From Marvinbryantia sp. (GTDB lineage: Bacteria > Bacillota > Clostridia > Lachnospirales > Lachnospiraceae), in assembly GCA_016297895.1 (NCBI GenBank), contig JAEDFS010000016.1, positions 1-39,695 on the forward strand: a stretch of 39,695 nt of DNA. Direction: 5' to 3'. This document shows positions 1-9,075 of the stretch, piece by piece. The number at the start of each line of letters is the position of its first letter. The stretch's first letter is position 1. The position numbers and the translations under genes are program-made. The notes below the pieces were generated by a model, which was not told the origin of the DNA, made no database searches, and saw only the letters and a list, made by a program, of their open reading frames with translations.

Positions 1-331
1 TTTTTACCAGCAGTTCGATCTCCTCTCCGCCCCGTCCAAACAGAAACGGATCTCCTCCTTTTAACCGGACAACCTTTTTCCCCTCCAGTGCTTTCTCAGC
101 CAGAAGTTCGTTGATCTCCTCCTGCTTCATGGTGTGATTGCTGGAGCGCTTGCCCACATATATTTTTTCCGCCTGATCAGGAATCATATTGCGGATCGAT
201 GATCCGATCAAAGCGTCATATACCACCACTTCCGCTGTTTCCAGTACCTGTTTTCCTTTCAGGGTAAAAAGCCCCGGATCCGACGGCCCTGCTCCGACCA
301 GCCAGACTTTTCCTGTCATCTTTTTGCTCAT
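1..331 (-). CDS. cobA: Uroporphyrinogen-III C-methyltransferase, N-terminal part (runs off the left edge)
   Basis: This family (SUMT) methylates uroporphyrinogen III at C2 and C7 with SAM to give precorrin-2, the branch point to corrinoids and siroheme. About 110 residues are visible. They begin MSKKMTGKVWLVGAGPSDPG, the glycine-rich first SAM motif of tetrapyrrole methylases, and later contain VVRLKGGDPFLFGRGGEE, a SUMT signature. The start chosen is the ATG at 331, because it overlaps the hemC stop as ATGA and has GGAGGG five bases upstream, so translation is probably coupled to hemC. A second ATG lies at 319. The 3' end is outside the window, so a fused HemD domain, common in clostridia, cannot be judged. 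Family assignment is firm. Confidence 0.93.
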   Translation of the reverse strand, partial: MSKKMTGKVWLVGAGPSDPGLFTLKGKQVLETAEVVVYDALIGSSIRNMIPDQAEKIYVGKRSSNHTMKQEEINELLAEKALEGKKVVRLKGGDPFLFGRGGEEIELLVK

Positions 332-1209
332 CTTTCCCTCCGAAACCGCTGTGCCAGCCGCTCTCCAAGCTGTTCAGCTTCTTCCACGCTTCCTTTGATC
401 ATTCCTCTGTGAAACTTCCCGCTGTCCTCATCCAGATATATGGCTGTCAGGCTCACCTGTCCCTGTACCACACAGGCATAGGCTCCTGCCGGCGTAGTAC
501 AGTTCCCGCCCAGGGCACGGACAAAGGACCGTTCTGCTGTGGCACATACCCGGGAATGTTCGTCATCAAAGGCTTTCAGATATTCATAAGAGTCTCCGGA
601 TCGTCCCTGCACCGCAAGAATTCCCTGTCCCGCCGCCGGTACCATCTCTTCCACCGTAAAATAACGGCTGATCCGGTCTTCCAGTCCAAGTCTCTTCAGA
701 CCCGCTGCTGCCAGCAGCGTGGCACTGTACTCGCCCTCATCCAGTTTCCGAAGTCTGGTCTGTACATTTCCCCGGATCATGCGAAACTCCGCCTGTGGAT
801 AAAGTGCTTTCAACTGTACCATCCTTCTTTTGCTGGAACAACCCACCGGAAGAGAAAAATCGATCTCTGTTTTTCCTTTTGGCAGCACCAGTACATCTCT
901 GGGATCTTCCCTTTTTGAGAACGCCAGCAGCGGCAGTTCTTCCGGCAGCTCCATCGGCACATCCTTTAAGCTGTGTACCGACAGATCGGAATCCCCGTTT
1001 AACAGGGCCTTATCCAGTTCCTTTACAAATAATCCTTTTCCGCCGATCTTTTCCAGAGACTGATTCAGGATCTTATCTCCTGTGGTCTTCATGGTCAATA
1101 TTTCCACTTCTGCTTCCGGATCCGAATCCACAAGAAAGTCCCGGACGATCTCCGCCTGTATCACCGCCAGACGGCTTTCCCTGCTTCCTATCACAATTTT
1201 ATCTGTCAT
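328..1209 (-). CDS. hemC: Hydroxymethylbilane synthase (porphobilinogen deaminase)
   Basis: This enzyme joins four porphobilinogens into hydroxymethylbilane, the linear precursor of uroporphyrinogen III. At 293 residues it is close to the usual length. Visible signatures are the N-terminal IGSRESRLAVIQ, the catalytic aspartate in SVHSLKDVP (Asp83), and the dipyrromethane attachment cysteine in ALGGNCTTPAGAYA (Cys237). An AAGGAG site precedes the ATG. It lies 24 bases after hemA and overlaps cobA by four bases, so hemA-hemC-cobA reads as one operon. In this genomic setting its product probably feeds mainly corrinoid synthesis, because no late haem genes are seen here. Assignment is firm. Confidence 0.97.
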   Translation of the reverse strand: MTDKIVIGSRESRLAVIQAEIVRDFLVDSDPEAEVEILTMKTTGDKILNQSLEKIGGKGLFVKELDKALLNGDSDLSVHSLKDVPMELPEELPLLAFSKREDPRDVLVLPKGKTEIDFSLPVGCSSKRRMVQLKALYPQAEFRMIRGNVQTRLRKLDEGEYSATLLAAAGLKRLGLEDRISRYFTVEEMVPAAGQGILAVQGRSGDSYEYLKAFDDEHSRVCATAERSFVRALGGNCTTPAGAYACVVQGQVSLTAIYLDEDSGKFHRGMIKGSVEEAEQLGERLAQRFRRER

Positions 1210-1233
1210 AACATCTCCTTATGATTCTGTCAC

Positions 1234-2463
1234 TCAGGCTGTGTAGATCTGTTCCAGGACACTCAGACACTCCCGAAATGCATCTCTTCCGGCACCATCG
1301 CGCAATCCAAAAAGCAGTTTGTTCACAGACCTTTGTGCCGCCCCTTCGATCTCTGACAAAAGCATCTCCTGCTCTTCCCCTGAAGCAGAGATTCCATGCA
1401 GCTTTTTTGTCAGACGCGCACTCAGATCCTGTGCAAATTTTTCTTTTATTTCCTGAATCCTGGGCATCATATCCCGATATTCATACCATACAAAAAACTC
1501 TTCCAGTTGTTCCTTCAGGCACTCTTCTGCTTTTCGCACCGCTTCCTGCTGCTCCCGGCTTCCCGCCTTTTCCTGAAAGCTGTCAAGATCGAACAATACC
1601 ACTCCCGGAATCTCTGTTGTGTCCGGATCAATATCCCTGGGTACAGCCAGATCCACCAGAACCAACGGTTTTCCCATGTGTTCTTCCAGCTGTTCCCTGG
1701 TCACTGTACAATTGGGACTGACGGTGGCACTGAATACAAAATCACAGCTTCCGATCAGTTCCATACGGCTTCCGTAATCGATCCGTTTACAGTTTTCCGG
1801 AATCTCCACCACACCGCTTCGATACTGTCTGACCGTTACTGTGACATCTGCCCCCTCCTGCTGCAGCAGAGTAGCTGCCAGTTTTCCCATGACGCCATTC
1901 CCGATCACCATACATCGTTTGCCCGAAAAAGAATACCCCATATGTTTTAACTGAGCAAGTGCAACATGAACCACCGACTGATTTGCTCCGGAAAAAGAAA
2001 TATGAGATGCCTTTACTTTCTTTGCTGCTGTCACTGCCAGGCGAAATAACGTTTCCAGAACCGGATCGGTCATCTCATGTTCTCTGGCAAAAGTGAGTGC
2101 ATCCTTCACCTGCGTAATGATCTGATCCTCTCCAAGGATCCGGGATTCCAGACCGGCTGCCAGACGAAAAAGATGTTCCGCTGCTTCTCTCTCCCAACGG
2201 AACTGAAAATACCGACGATACTCATCCGGTGAAACTCCCCTGAATCTGCAGTATGCCTCATAAAGTCCTGCGTCTCTGTCTGTACCGGTACTGATCCACA
2301 GCTCCATCCGGTTACAGGTGGAGATCATCACACATCCCTCCACACCCGGCATCTGTTTCACCTGTACCAATAATTCTTCCATTGTACGTTTTGTCACGGA
2401 AAATACCGTCCGGATATCGATTCCGGCTGTGCCGTGATCGATCCCGATCATCTGAATGCTCAT
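1234..2463 (-). CDS. hemA: Glutamyl-tRNA reductase
   Basis: Catalyses the NADPH-dependent reduction of glutamyl-tRNA(Glu) to glutamate-1-semialdehyde, the first committed step of C5-pathway tetrapyrrole synthesis. The 409-residue product carries the catalytic cysteine in MISTCNRMELW (Cys50), the conserved ESRILGEDQI stretch (106-115), and a Rossmann motif GNGVMGK (188-194) where the family more often has GAGxMG. The C-terminal dimerisation helices are present. It is the first gene of a hem-cob operon with a promoter at 2540-2568 and a leader of about 70 bases. An AGGAG lies ten bases before the ATG. No regulatory RNA was recognised in the leader. Confidence 0.97.
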   Translation of the reverse strand: MSIQMIGIDHGTAGIDIRTVFSVTKRTMEELLVQVKQMPGVEGCVMISTCNRMELWISTGTDRDAGLYEAYCRFRGVSPDEYRRYFQFRWEREAAEHLFRLAAGLESRILGEDQIITQVKDALTFAREHEMTDPVLETLFRLAVTAAKKVKASHISFSGANQSVVHVALAQLKHMGYSFSGKRCMVIGNGVMGKLAATLLQQEGADVTVTVRQYRSGVVEIPENCKRIDYGSRMELIGSCDFVFSATVSPNCTVTREQLEEHMGKPLVLVDLAVPRDIDPDTTEIPGVVLFDLDSFQEKAGSREQQEAVRKAEECLKEQLEEFFVWYEYRDMMPRIQEIKEKFAQDLSARLTKKLHGISASGEEQEMLLSEIEGAAQRSVNKLLFGLRDGAGRDAFRECLSVLEQIYTA

Positions 2464-2539
2464 ATCTGTGCTTCTCCTGCGTTCATTTATCCTGGTGTAA
2501 CGTCCTCAAATTCACTCGACTTAATACCTGTCTGACCAG

Positions 2540-2568
2540 ATTATACATAATAGATTGATTGGACACAA
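2540..2568 (-). promoter_or_regulatory. Sigma-A promoter of the hemA-hemC-cobA operon
   Basis: Reading on the minus strand, a TTGTGT -35 (2563-2568) is followed after 17 bases by a perfect TATAAT -10 (2540-2545). Transcription would start near 2533. It lies in the gap between the pgm stop and hemA, so the hem operon need not depend on the cobalamin riboswitch upstream. Confidence 0.7.
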
Positions 2569-2649
2569 GAGGAAACGAGCATCCGCCCGTTTTTCTCCGT
2601 TCGGTCTGCTCGTTCCTTCTTTTCTTTTTCTGTCCGATATCTCTGTTCT

Positions 2650-4332
2650 TTATGCGAAAATCGGTTTCAGTGCTTCTGCAAGTTTGTCTTTCTGTGCCTC
2701 AGCTTCTGCCAGATCTTTACCAAGAGTGGTAAAGTAGGTCTTGATCTTTGGTTCTGTTCCGGAAGGACGTACCACAACTGCTGCTCCACCTTCCAGTGCA
2801 TAGATCAGAACATTGGCTGCAGGAAGCCCTGTCTCCTCCGGCTTTTTGTAATCGGTGACCTTCACTACCGGATAGCCGCCGATCTCTTTCGGAGGATTGC
2901 TTCTTAAGTCATCCATAATGCCGGTCATCTTATCCATACCGGATAATCCCGGGAATTCAAAGCTGTCTACTTTGTTCAGGTAACGTCCGTATTTTGCATA
3001 GATCTCTTCCAGACGTTCCTTGATGGAAGAACCGATGCTGCGGTAATATGCTGCCATCTCACAGATCAGCATGGAGCCGATGATGGCATCCTTATCACGG
3101 ACATAAGGTCCGGCCAGATAACCGTAGCTCTCCTCAAATCCGAAAATAAACCGATCCACTTCTCCGGCTGCTTCAAGCCCGGCGATCTGATCTCCGATCC
3201 ATTTAAATCCGGTCAGTACGCTTCTCATCTCCACTCCGTAATTAGCTGCCACCGCATCTGCCAGAGGTGTAGATACGATCGATTTTACGGCCACTGCACG
3301 TTCCGGCATCGTTCCGTTTTCAATGCGTCCTGCACAGATATAATCCAGAAGAAGAACACCCACTTCATTTCCGGATACAAGCTCATAGGTGCCGTCGGGA
3401 CATTTAATGGCAATTCCTACACGGTCTGCATCCGGATCTGTAGCCAGCATCAGATCCGCACCTGATTTTTCTGCCAGCTCCAGTCCAAGACGGAGTGCTT
3501 CAAAAATCTCAGGATTCGGATAAGGACAGGTCGGAAAATGTCCATCCGGATACTGCTGTTCCGGCACAATCGTCACATCCTCGATTCCGATATCCTTCAA
3601 GATACGCATAACCGGTACCAGACCGGAACCATTCAGCGGAGAGTAAACAAGCTTCAAACCTGCAGTCCTGCAAAGTCCCGGACGCACGCTGCGTGCCTCA
3701 ATGGCTGCATAGAGAGCTTCTTTACAGTCATCTCCCACATACTGGATCAGGCCTGCTGCCTGTCCCTCTTCAAAGCTCATCATTTTTGCACCATCCAGAA
3801 TATCTGTCTTCTGGATCTCTGTATATACAATATCAGCAGCCTCATCTGTCATCTGGCATCCGTCCGGACCATATGCTTTATAGCCATTATATTTTGCCGG
3901 ATTGTGAGACGCAGTTACCATGATTCCTGCATTTGCTTCATAGTAACGTGTTGCAAAGCTCAGTGCGGGAACCGGCATCAGGGCATCATAGATCCGTACT
4001 TTGATTCCGTTTGCTGCCAGCACACAGGCTGCGGTTTTCGCAAACACATCACTGTTGATACGGCTGTCATAGCTGATCGCTACCAGCTGATTTCCGCCCT
4101 GAGTCTTTACCCAGTTTGCCAGTCCCTGAGTAGCCTGGCGTACCACATAAATATTCATCCGGTTGGAACCTGCTCCGAGAACACCGCGAAGACCGGCTGT
4201 ACCAAATTTCAGGGAAACAGCAAAACGATCCTTTATCTCTTCCTCATTTCCTGCAATGGATTGAAGCTCTGCCGTTAATTCCCCGTCTTCCAGCTCTGCT
4301 TCCACCCAGCGTTTGTAATCATCCATATACAT
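2650..4332 (-). CDS. pgm: Phosphoglucomutase / phosphomannomutase family (alpha-D-phosphohexomutase)
   Basis: Interconverts hexose-1- and hexose-6-phosphates, linking glycolysis to glycogen and surface-sugar synthesis. It has about 560 residues, the size of the larger bacterial/eukaryal-like PGM group. Visible are KFGTAGLRG near the N terminus, the phosphoserine loop TASHNPAKYNGYKAYG, the metal loop ATDPDADRVG, the sugar-specificity loop GFEESYGYL and the phosphate-binding VRPSGTEPKIK. The start is taken as ATG 4332, which sits about ten bases after AAAGGATG. A GTG at 4341 is in frame but too close to that site, and ATG 4326 is another option. It separates the corrin operon from the hem operon and has its own promoter. 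A glycogen synthase gene lies elsewhere in the window (26306-27742). Confidence 0.93.
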   Translation of the reverse strand: MYMDDYKRWVEAELEDGELTAELQSIAGNEEEIKDRFAVSLKFGTAGLRGVLGAGSNRMNIYVVRQATQGLANWVKTQGGNQLVAISYDSRINSDVFAKTAACVLAANGIKVRIYDALMPVPALSFATRYYEANAGIMVTASHNPAKYNGYKAYGPDGCQMTDEAADIVYTEIQKTDILDGAKMMSFEEGQAAGLIQYVGDDCKEALYAAIEARSVRPGLCRTAGLKLVYSPLNGSGLVPVMRILKDIGIEDVTIVPEQQYPDGHFPTCPYPNPEIFEALRLGLELAEKSGADLMLATDPDADRVGIAIKCPDGTYELVSGNEVGVLLLDYICAGRIENGTMPERAVAVKSIVSTPLADAVAANYGVEMRSVLTGFKWIGDQIAGLEAAGEVDRFIFGFEESYGYLAGPYVRDKDAIIGSMLICEMAAYYRSIGSSIKERLEEIYAKYGRYLNKVDSFEFPGLSGMDKMTGIMDDLRSNPPKEIGGYPVVKVTDYKKPEETGLPAANVLIYALEGGAAVVVRPSGTEPKIKTYFTTLGKDLAEAEAQKDKLAEALKPIFA

Positions 4333-4388
4333 ATTGTACACCCATCCTTTTGATTATATTGAAGTTTTTGTTAAAATCTCCTAAATAT

Positions 4389-4417
4389 ACTATAAAGAAT
4401 TTCGAATCAGTTGTCAA
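4389..4417 (-). promoter_or_regulatory. Strong sigma-A promoter of pgm
   Basis: A perfect TTGACA -35 (4412-4417), a 17-base spacer and a TATAGT -10 (4389-4394), read on the minus strand. The -35 lies 11 bases beyond the cbiC stop, so pgm is an independent transcription unit, although read-through from the corrin operon is possible because no terminator was seen between them. Confidence 0.85.
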
Positions 4418-4428
4418 TCGTATCTTAC

Positions 4429-5067
4429 TCAGATTCCTCTGTCATTATTCAGCATATAAAGCAGTGCGTTGCAGATACAGGCTGCGATATTGCTTCCGCC
4501 CTTCCTTCCTTTTGCCACGATATACGGAACCCCTGCCTCCATGATCAGCTCCTTTGACTGGACCACATTGACAAATCCCACCGGAACACCGATGATCAGC
4601 TCCGGTCTGATCTTATTCTCCCGAATCAGCTCATAAAGGCGAATCAGTGCGGTCGGAGCGTTTCCGATGGCAAAGATCAGTTTTTTCTCCATCGCTGCTG
4701 CCTTATCCATACTGGCCACCGCTCTGGTGGTTCCGTTTTTCTTTGCCTCTGCCATCACATCCTCATCTGACATAAAGCAGAATACCTCTCCGCCGTAACG
4801 GGCAAGTGCACGCTTATTGATCCCCGCCTTCGCCATCTGAGTATCTGTCACAATGCAGGCTCCTTCCCTGATCGCCTGAAGTGCCTGATCCACAGCTTTC
4901 TCAGAAAAACAGAGATTTTTTGCGTAATCAAAATCCGCACTGGTATGAATGCATCGTTTTACGATCAGCTCCGTTCCCGGAACCAGAGGCGTATCCCCCA
5001 GCTCTTCCGTAATGATTTCAAAACTCCTCGTCTCAATTTCCATGGGTCTTACTTTTTCCAACTTCAT
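4429..5067 (-). CDS. cbiC: Cobalt-precorrin-8 methylmutase
   Basis: Moves the methyl group from C11 to C12 of cobalt-precorrin-8 to give cobyrinic acid. It has 212 residues, the usual family size. The catalytic histidine is in KRCIHTSADFDY (His41), and the conserved GNAPTALIRL and IGVPVGFVNVVQSKE segments follow. It is the last gene of the riboswitch-led corrin operon. The cbiP stop codon is only two bases upstream, and a G-rich site (CAGGGGGTATAG) serves as ribosome-binding site. The promoter of pgm begins 11 bases after its stop. Confidence 0.96.
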   Translation of the reverse strand: MKLEKVRPMEIETRSFEIITEELGDTPLVPGTELIVKRCIHTSADFDYAKNLCFSEKAVDQALQAIREGACIVTDTQMAKAGINKRALARYGGEVFCFMSDEDVMAEAKKNGTTRAVASMDKAAAMEKKLIFAIGNAPTALIRLYELIRENKIRPELIIGVPVGFVNVVQSKELIMEAGVPYIVAKGRKGGSNIAACICNALLYMLNNDRGI

Positions 5068-5069
5068 GC

Positions 5070-6578
5070 CTATACCCCCTGTTCCAGGATCTCATAAATT
5101 TTCTTCATATCCAAATGTTTTCGAAGGCCTTCTGCCAGAAGATCGTACTGCGTTTCTTTAAATGAAGCAAAATCCACGCCCTTCATCTGACTGACATCCA
5201 CGCCTTTTCTTCGTCCCATCAGTTTCAGAACAGCCTCCACAACCTCTCTGCGGTCAAAAACGCCATGGACATAGGTTCCGCAAATCCGGTCCATCATAGC
5301 ACCGTCTTCTTTTTCTGCGCCGGTGACATCATCCCGGATCCGGGAAGCAGGAACTGCCCCCTCTCTTAAAACGGTCTCTCCCATGTGAATCTCATATCCT
5401 TCAACGGCTGCTCCTTCCAGAGACTTCCATTCCCCTTCTGTTCCGGTAAAACGTCCGCTGACCCGTGTCCTGGTCTTTTGCCGTGCGAACACCGTTTCCA
5501 TGGGAAGAAGCCCCATTCCCCGCATGGTGCCCCCGTTTTCCACTCCGTCCGGATCACTTAAAAGCTCTCCCAGCATCTGATAACCTCCGCAGATCCCGAA
5601 GATCAGCTTTCCTTTTGCCGCTTCCTTCAGTACTGCTGCCTCCATGCCGCTCTCCCGCATCCACAGAAGATCTCCCATGGTATTCTTCGTTCCCGGAAGC
5701 AGGATCAGATCCGGATCTTTCAGATCCAAAGGTCTGCTTACATAACGAAGAGAAACTCCATCGATGCTTTCCAGCGGATTAAAATCCGTAAAATTGGAGA
5801 TTCTCGGAAGCCGGATCACTGCAATATCCAGAATTCCCGGCCCTGCGGTGCCCTCCAGACGCTGACTTAAGCTGTCCTCATCCTCCACCTGGATCTGAAG
5901 ATAGGGAGCCACTCCCACCACAGGGATCCCGCTTCGCTCCTCCAGCATCTTTACTCCCGGATCCAGGATCGTCTTATCTCCCCGGAATTTGTTAATGATC
6001 AGTCCCTTTACCAGGTCCCGCTCATCCGTTTCCAGCAGCTCCACGGTTCCGATCAGCTGGGCAAACACTCCTCCCCGGTCAATATCTCCCACAAGAAGGA
6101 CCGGCGCTTTGGCCATTTTTGCCATTCCCATATTGACGATGTCTTCTTCCTTCAGGTTGATCTCCGCCGGGCTTCCTGCCCCCTCGATCACGATGATATC
6201 GTATTCCCTGTCCAGGGTATCATAGGCCTTTCTGATATCCGGAATCAGATTCTTCTTATACCGGAAATAATCCCTGGCGCTCATATTTCCAAGCACCTCT
6301 CCATTGACAATGACCTGGGAACCGCAGTCGTTGGTGGGTTTTAAAAGGATGGGATTCATCAGTACAGAGGGTGCGATTCCCGCCGCCTCCGCCTGCATGA
6401 CCTGGGCCCGTCCCATTTCCAGCCCCTCTTTTGTAATAAAAGAATTCAAAGCCATATTCTGTGATTTAAAGGGAGCTACCCGATATCCATCCTGCCTGAA
6501 AATCCTGCACAGTCCTGCTGCGATCAGGCTCTTTCCCGCATTGGACATGGTTCCCTGTATCATAATCGCTTTTGCCAT
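5070..6578 (-). CDS. cbiP: Cobyric acid synthase (glutamine-hydrolysing)
   Basis: Amidates the b, d, e and g carboxylates of adenosyl-cobyrinate a,c-diamide using glutamine and ATP. It has 502 residues from ATG 6578. The N-terminal half is a dethiobiotin-synthetase-like ATPase beginning AKAIMIQGTMSNAGKS. The C-terminal half is a class I (triad) glutamine amidotransferase with the nucleophile cysteine in FGICGGYQMLG (about residue 330) and the histidine in GTYVHGVFD (about 438). A GTG at 6587 is in frame, but the family normally begins MAKAIMIQGT and the AAGGACAG site fits the ATG better. It lies between cobD and cbiC in the operon. Confidence 0.96.
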   Translation of the reverse strand: MAKAIMIQGTMSNAGKSLIAAGLCRIFRQDGYRVAPFKSQNMALNSFITKEGLEMGRAQVMQAEAAGIAPSVLMNPILLKPTNDCGSQVIVNGEVLGNMSARDYFRYKKNLIPDIRKAYDTLDREYDIIVIEGAGSPAEINLKEEDIVNMGMAKMAKAPVLLVGDIDRGGVFAQLIGTVELLETDERDLVKGLIINKFRGDKTILDPGVKMLEERSGIPVVGVAPYLQIQVEDEDSLSQRLEGTAGPGILDIAVIRLPRISNFTDFNPLESIDGVSLRYVSRPLDLKDPDLILLPGTKNTMGDLLWMRESGMEAAVLKEAAKGKLIFGICGGYQMLGELLSDPDGVENGGTMRGMGLLPMETVFARQKTRTRVSGRFTGTEGEWKSLEGAAVEGYEIHMGETVLREGAVPASRIRDDVTGAEKEDGAMMDRICGTYVHGVFDRREVVEAVLKLMGRRKGVDVSQMKGVDFASFKETQYDLLAEGLRKHLDMKKIYEILEQGV

Positions 6579-6601
6579 CTCTTTCACCTGTCCTTTTTTT
6601 C

Positions 6602-7654
6602 TTACAAAGACTCTTCTTTCAGTACCTCCTGAAGCACACAGATCAGTTTTTCATTTGCCTCATGTTTCTTTACTGCGATCCGGTAATAGCCTTCTCCAAG
6701 GCCCGGATAGTTGCTGCAGTCCCGGATCAGGATTCCCCGGGAGACGCAGGCTTCAAAAAGCTGCTTCGGTCCCTTGAAAAACAGATAATTGGCCTGGGAA
6801 GGGAAACAGAAAAGTCCCAGTTCCTTCATCTTTTCTTTCAGAAACTCCCGTTCCCGAAACACCAGATTCCTTCCCTCTTTCACATATTCCGTTTCCTTCA
6901 GGGCTGCCATTCCGGCTTCCTGAGCCATGGTAGAAACATTCCAGGGCTGGGTCATCTGCTCCATTCGCTTAAGAAGTCTCTCGTCCGAGCACAGTCCATA
7001 TCCCAGCCGTACTCCCGCCATGGCGTAGCGCTTGGTAAATGCTTTCAGCAGAAACAGATTCCGATGATCTTCCAGCATCCCCTTTAACGTATGCTCCTCG
7101 GGACACTCTACAAAATCCAGAAAGCACTCATCTACTACAAGAAAGATGCCAAGCTCCGTACATTTTTCCAGGATCTGTGTCAGCAGCTCCCGGTCGATCA
7201 ATAATCCGGTGGGATTATTGGGATTGCAGAGAAAAACCAGATCAAGACCCGGCAGGAGATTTTTAAGGATCCGCTCAGTTATCCGAAAATCTTCCTCTTC
7301 CTTCAAAAAAAAATGTTCCACTTCACAGTCCACACTGTCCAGTGCCTGTTCATACTCGGCAAATGTGGGGGCTGCCACCAGGGCTTTTTTCGGCTTTTTG
7401 GCATGACAGAGGGAAAAGATCAGCTCTGCCGCTCCGTTTCCACAGATGATCTGCTCCGCCTGCATCTGCTCCCGGTTTGCAATTGCTGCCTTTAGAGGAG
7501 CGCAGCCTACCCTGGGATAATCCGCCAGATGATCAAGGCTTGCCGCAATCGCAGCCTTCACCCCCTCCGGAGTCCCAAGCGGATTGCAGTTTGCCGAAAA
7601 ATCGATACAGTTCTGATATTGATAGACGTTTCCGCCATGTATGTGTTTCTTCAT
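6602..7654 (-). CDS. cobD: L-threonine-O-3-phosphate decarboxylase, PLP-dependent
   Basis: Makes (R)-1-amino-2-propanol O-2-phosphate, the aminopropanol linker that joins the nucleotide loop to cobyric acid. It is a fold-type I aminotransferase-like enzyme of 350 residues. Visible are the HGGNVYQY start typical of CobD, NPNNPTG (144-150), VVDECFLDF (Asp175 contacting the PLP ring nitrogen) and the Schiff-base lysine in KAFTKRYAMAGVRLGYG (Lys208). The cbiA stop is one base upstream. A histidinol-phosphate aminotransferase is the main alternative for such sequences, but the HGG start and the place among corrin genes favour CobD. Confidence 0.93.
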   Translation of the reverse strand: MKKHIHGGNVYQYQNCIDFSANCNPLGTPEGVKAAIAASLDHLADYPRVGCAPLKAAIANREQMQAEQIICGNGAAELIFSLCHAKKPKKALVAAPTFAEYEQALDSVDCEVEHFFLKEEEDFRITERILKNLLPGLDLVFLCNPNNPTGLLIDRELLTQILEKCTELGIFLVVDECFLDFVECPEEHTLKGMLEDHRNLFLLKAFTKRYAMAGVRLGYGLCSDERLLKRMEQMTQPWNVSTMAQEAGMAALKETEYVKEGRNLVFREREFLKEKMKELGLFCFPSQANYLFFKGPKQLFEACVSRGILIRDCSNYPGLGEGYYRIAVKKHEANEKLICVLQEVLKEESL

Positions 7655-7655
7655 G

Positions 7656-9038
7656 TTAGTGACGTTCCTTTTTATATTCCAGACATTTTTTCAAAAACCA
7701 CTCCGGAACCGCCGGGTTTCCATAATAGTAAAAATGGGGGAACCCGGCCAGCATCTTCTCTTCCAGGTGAATGCAGTCCCAGCCTCTGCTGCTCTCCGGT
7801 TTTGCAGCATGAAAATCAGATCCACAGTTATCCGACTCGAAATAATGAAACTCATGAGCCGGAATCTTTCCAAAAAAGTCCGCTTCTTTATCATTGACTG
7901 TCAGTGTGATATAACCAAACCGGTTCAGTTTCAAAGTCCTCCAGGATTTTCCCCTGATCACTCCGGCCATGGGGTAACTGTTTCCACTCATATCCTCCAG
8001 TTCCTCATGAAGATACAGAAACCCTCCGCACTCTGCCATACAGGGCATCCCCCGGACACAGACGCTTCGGATCTCTTCCTTCATAGAGATGTTTTCCCCA
8101 AGCTCCCTGGCATAAAGCTCCGGATATCCCCCGTACAGAAGGATCCCGTCCAGCTTTTCCGGCAGATGACTGTCATGGATCGGGGAAAAAGGAACAAGCT
8201 CCGCTCCCATTTTCTCAAGAAGCCGGAAATTGTCTTTATAAAAAAAGCAGAATGCCTCATCTTTTGCCACACCGATTCGAACCGGTTCTGACAGGCAAAA
8301 TCCAAAGGAAGGATGCAGCTTCCAAAGCTCAGATCCGTTGTGAAGCTCCGGCGCCTCTTCTGCCAGCTTCATGATTCCATCCAGATCCAGAGTCCCCTCC
8401 AGCACCTGTGCCAGCTTCTTCAGGCGTTCCCGAAGATCCCGTATCTCATCCGGAAGCACCAGCCCCAGATGACGGCTTTCGATCACACACTCATCTACCC
8501 GGGGCACATACCCCAGTACCTTCACTCCCAGTTCTTCTTCGATCTTTTTCTTCATCCTGGGATAGATCATGGGTGACATCTGGTTAAAGATCACGCCCCG
8601 GATCCTGCTGTCCTCCTGATAGGTGAGGAACCCCTTGATATAGGCTGCCAGAGACAGACTCATTCCCTTGCTGTTCACGATCAGGATCACCGGAGTATCC
8701 GTGATCCTGGCAAGATCATAGGCACTGGCCTTCAAAGTGGTTCCTGCCACACCGTCATAATACCCCATGACCCCTTCCATGACAGCCATATCACAGCCTG
8801 CCGAATTTTCCTTCAGAAGCTCCCTCACTACCTCTTCGGAAGCAAAAAAAGGATCCAGATTGGCGGACGGAGTCTGAAGCACACGACTGTGAAACATGGG
8901 ATCGATATAATCCGGGCCGCATTTAAACGAAGCCACTTTTTTTCCCCTCTGGATCAGGGCCTGTAAAATGCCGCAGGTAATCAGTGTTTTTCCGCTGCCG
9001 CTTGCTCCTGCTGCCAGTAACACTCTTGGAATTCTCAC
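7656..9038 (-). CDS. cbiA: Cobyrinate a,c-diamide synthase
   Basis: Amidates the a and c side chains of cobyrinate with glutamine and ATP. The 460-residue protein has an N-terminal P-loop ATPase part (LLAAGASGSGKT, 7-18; KCGPDYIDPMFH, 39-50) and a C-terminal class I glutamine amidotransferase with the cysteine in PCMAECGGFLYL (Cys337) and histidines in AHEFHYFES (395-398) and FPHFYYYGNP (435). The start is a GTG ten bases after a strong AAGGAGG. No ATG fits better, because the P-loop strand begins at residue 5. It follows the cbiJET fusion by 37 bases and is one base from cobD. Confidence 0.96.
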   Translation of the reverse strand: MRIPRVLLAAGASGSGKTLITCGILQALIQRGKKVASFKCGPDYIDPMFHSRVLQTPSANLDPFFASEEVVRELLKENSAGCDMAVMEGVMGYYDGVAGTTLKASAYDLARITDTPVILIVNSKGMSLSLAAYIKGFLTYQEDSRIRGVIFNQMSPMIYPRMKKKIEEELGVKVLGYVPRVDECVIESRHLGLVLPDEIRDLRERLKKLAQVLEGTLDLDGIMKLAEEAPELHNGSELWKLHPSFGFCLSEPVRIGVAKDEAFCFFYKDNFRLLEKMGAELVPFSPIHDSHLPEKLDGILLYGGYPELYARELGENISMKEEIRSVCVRGMPCMAECGGFLYLHEELEDMSGNSYPMAGVIRGKSWRTLKLNRFGYITLTVNDKEADFFGKIPAHEFHYFESDNCGSDFHAAKPESSRGWDCIHLEEKMLAGFPHFYYYGNPAVPEWFLKKCLEYKKERH

Positions 9039-9075
9039 TTCCGGTGTTCCTCCTTGTCGATTGTTCTGTGATTTC

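Noticed and set aside
2570..2620. Terminator hairpin after pgm (GAACGAGC with GCTCGTTTCC)
   Set aside because: Pairing is possible, but the loop is long and no T-run follows, so it was not listed as a terminator.
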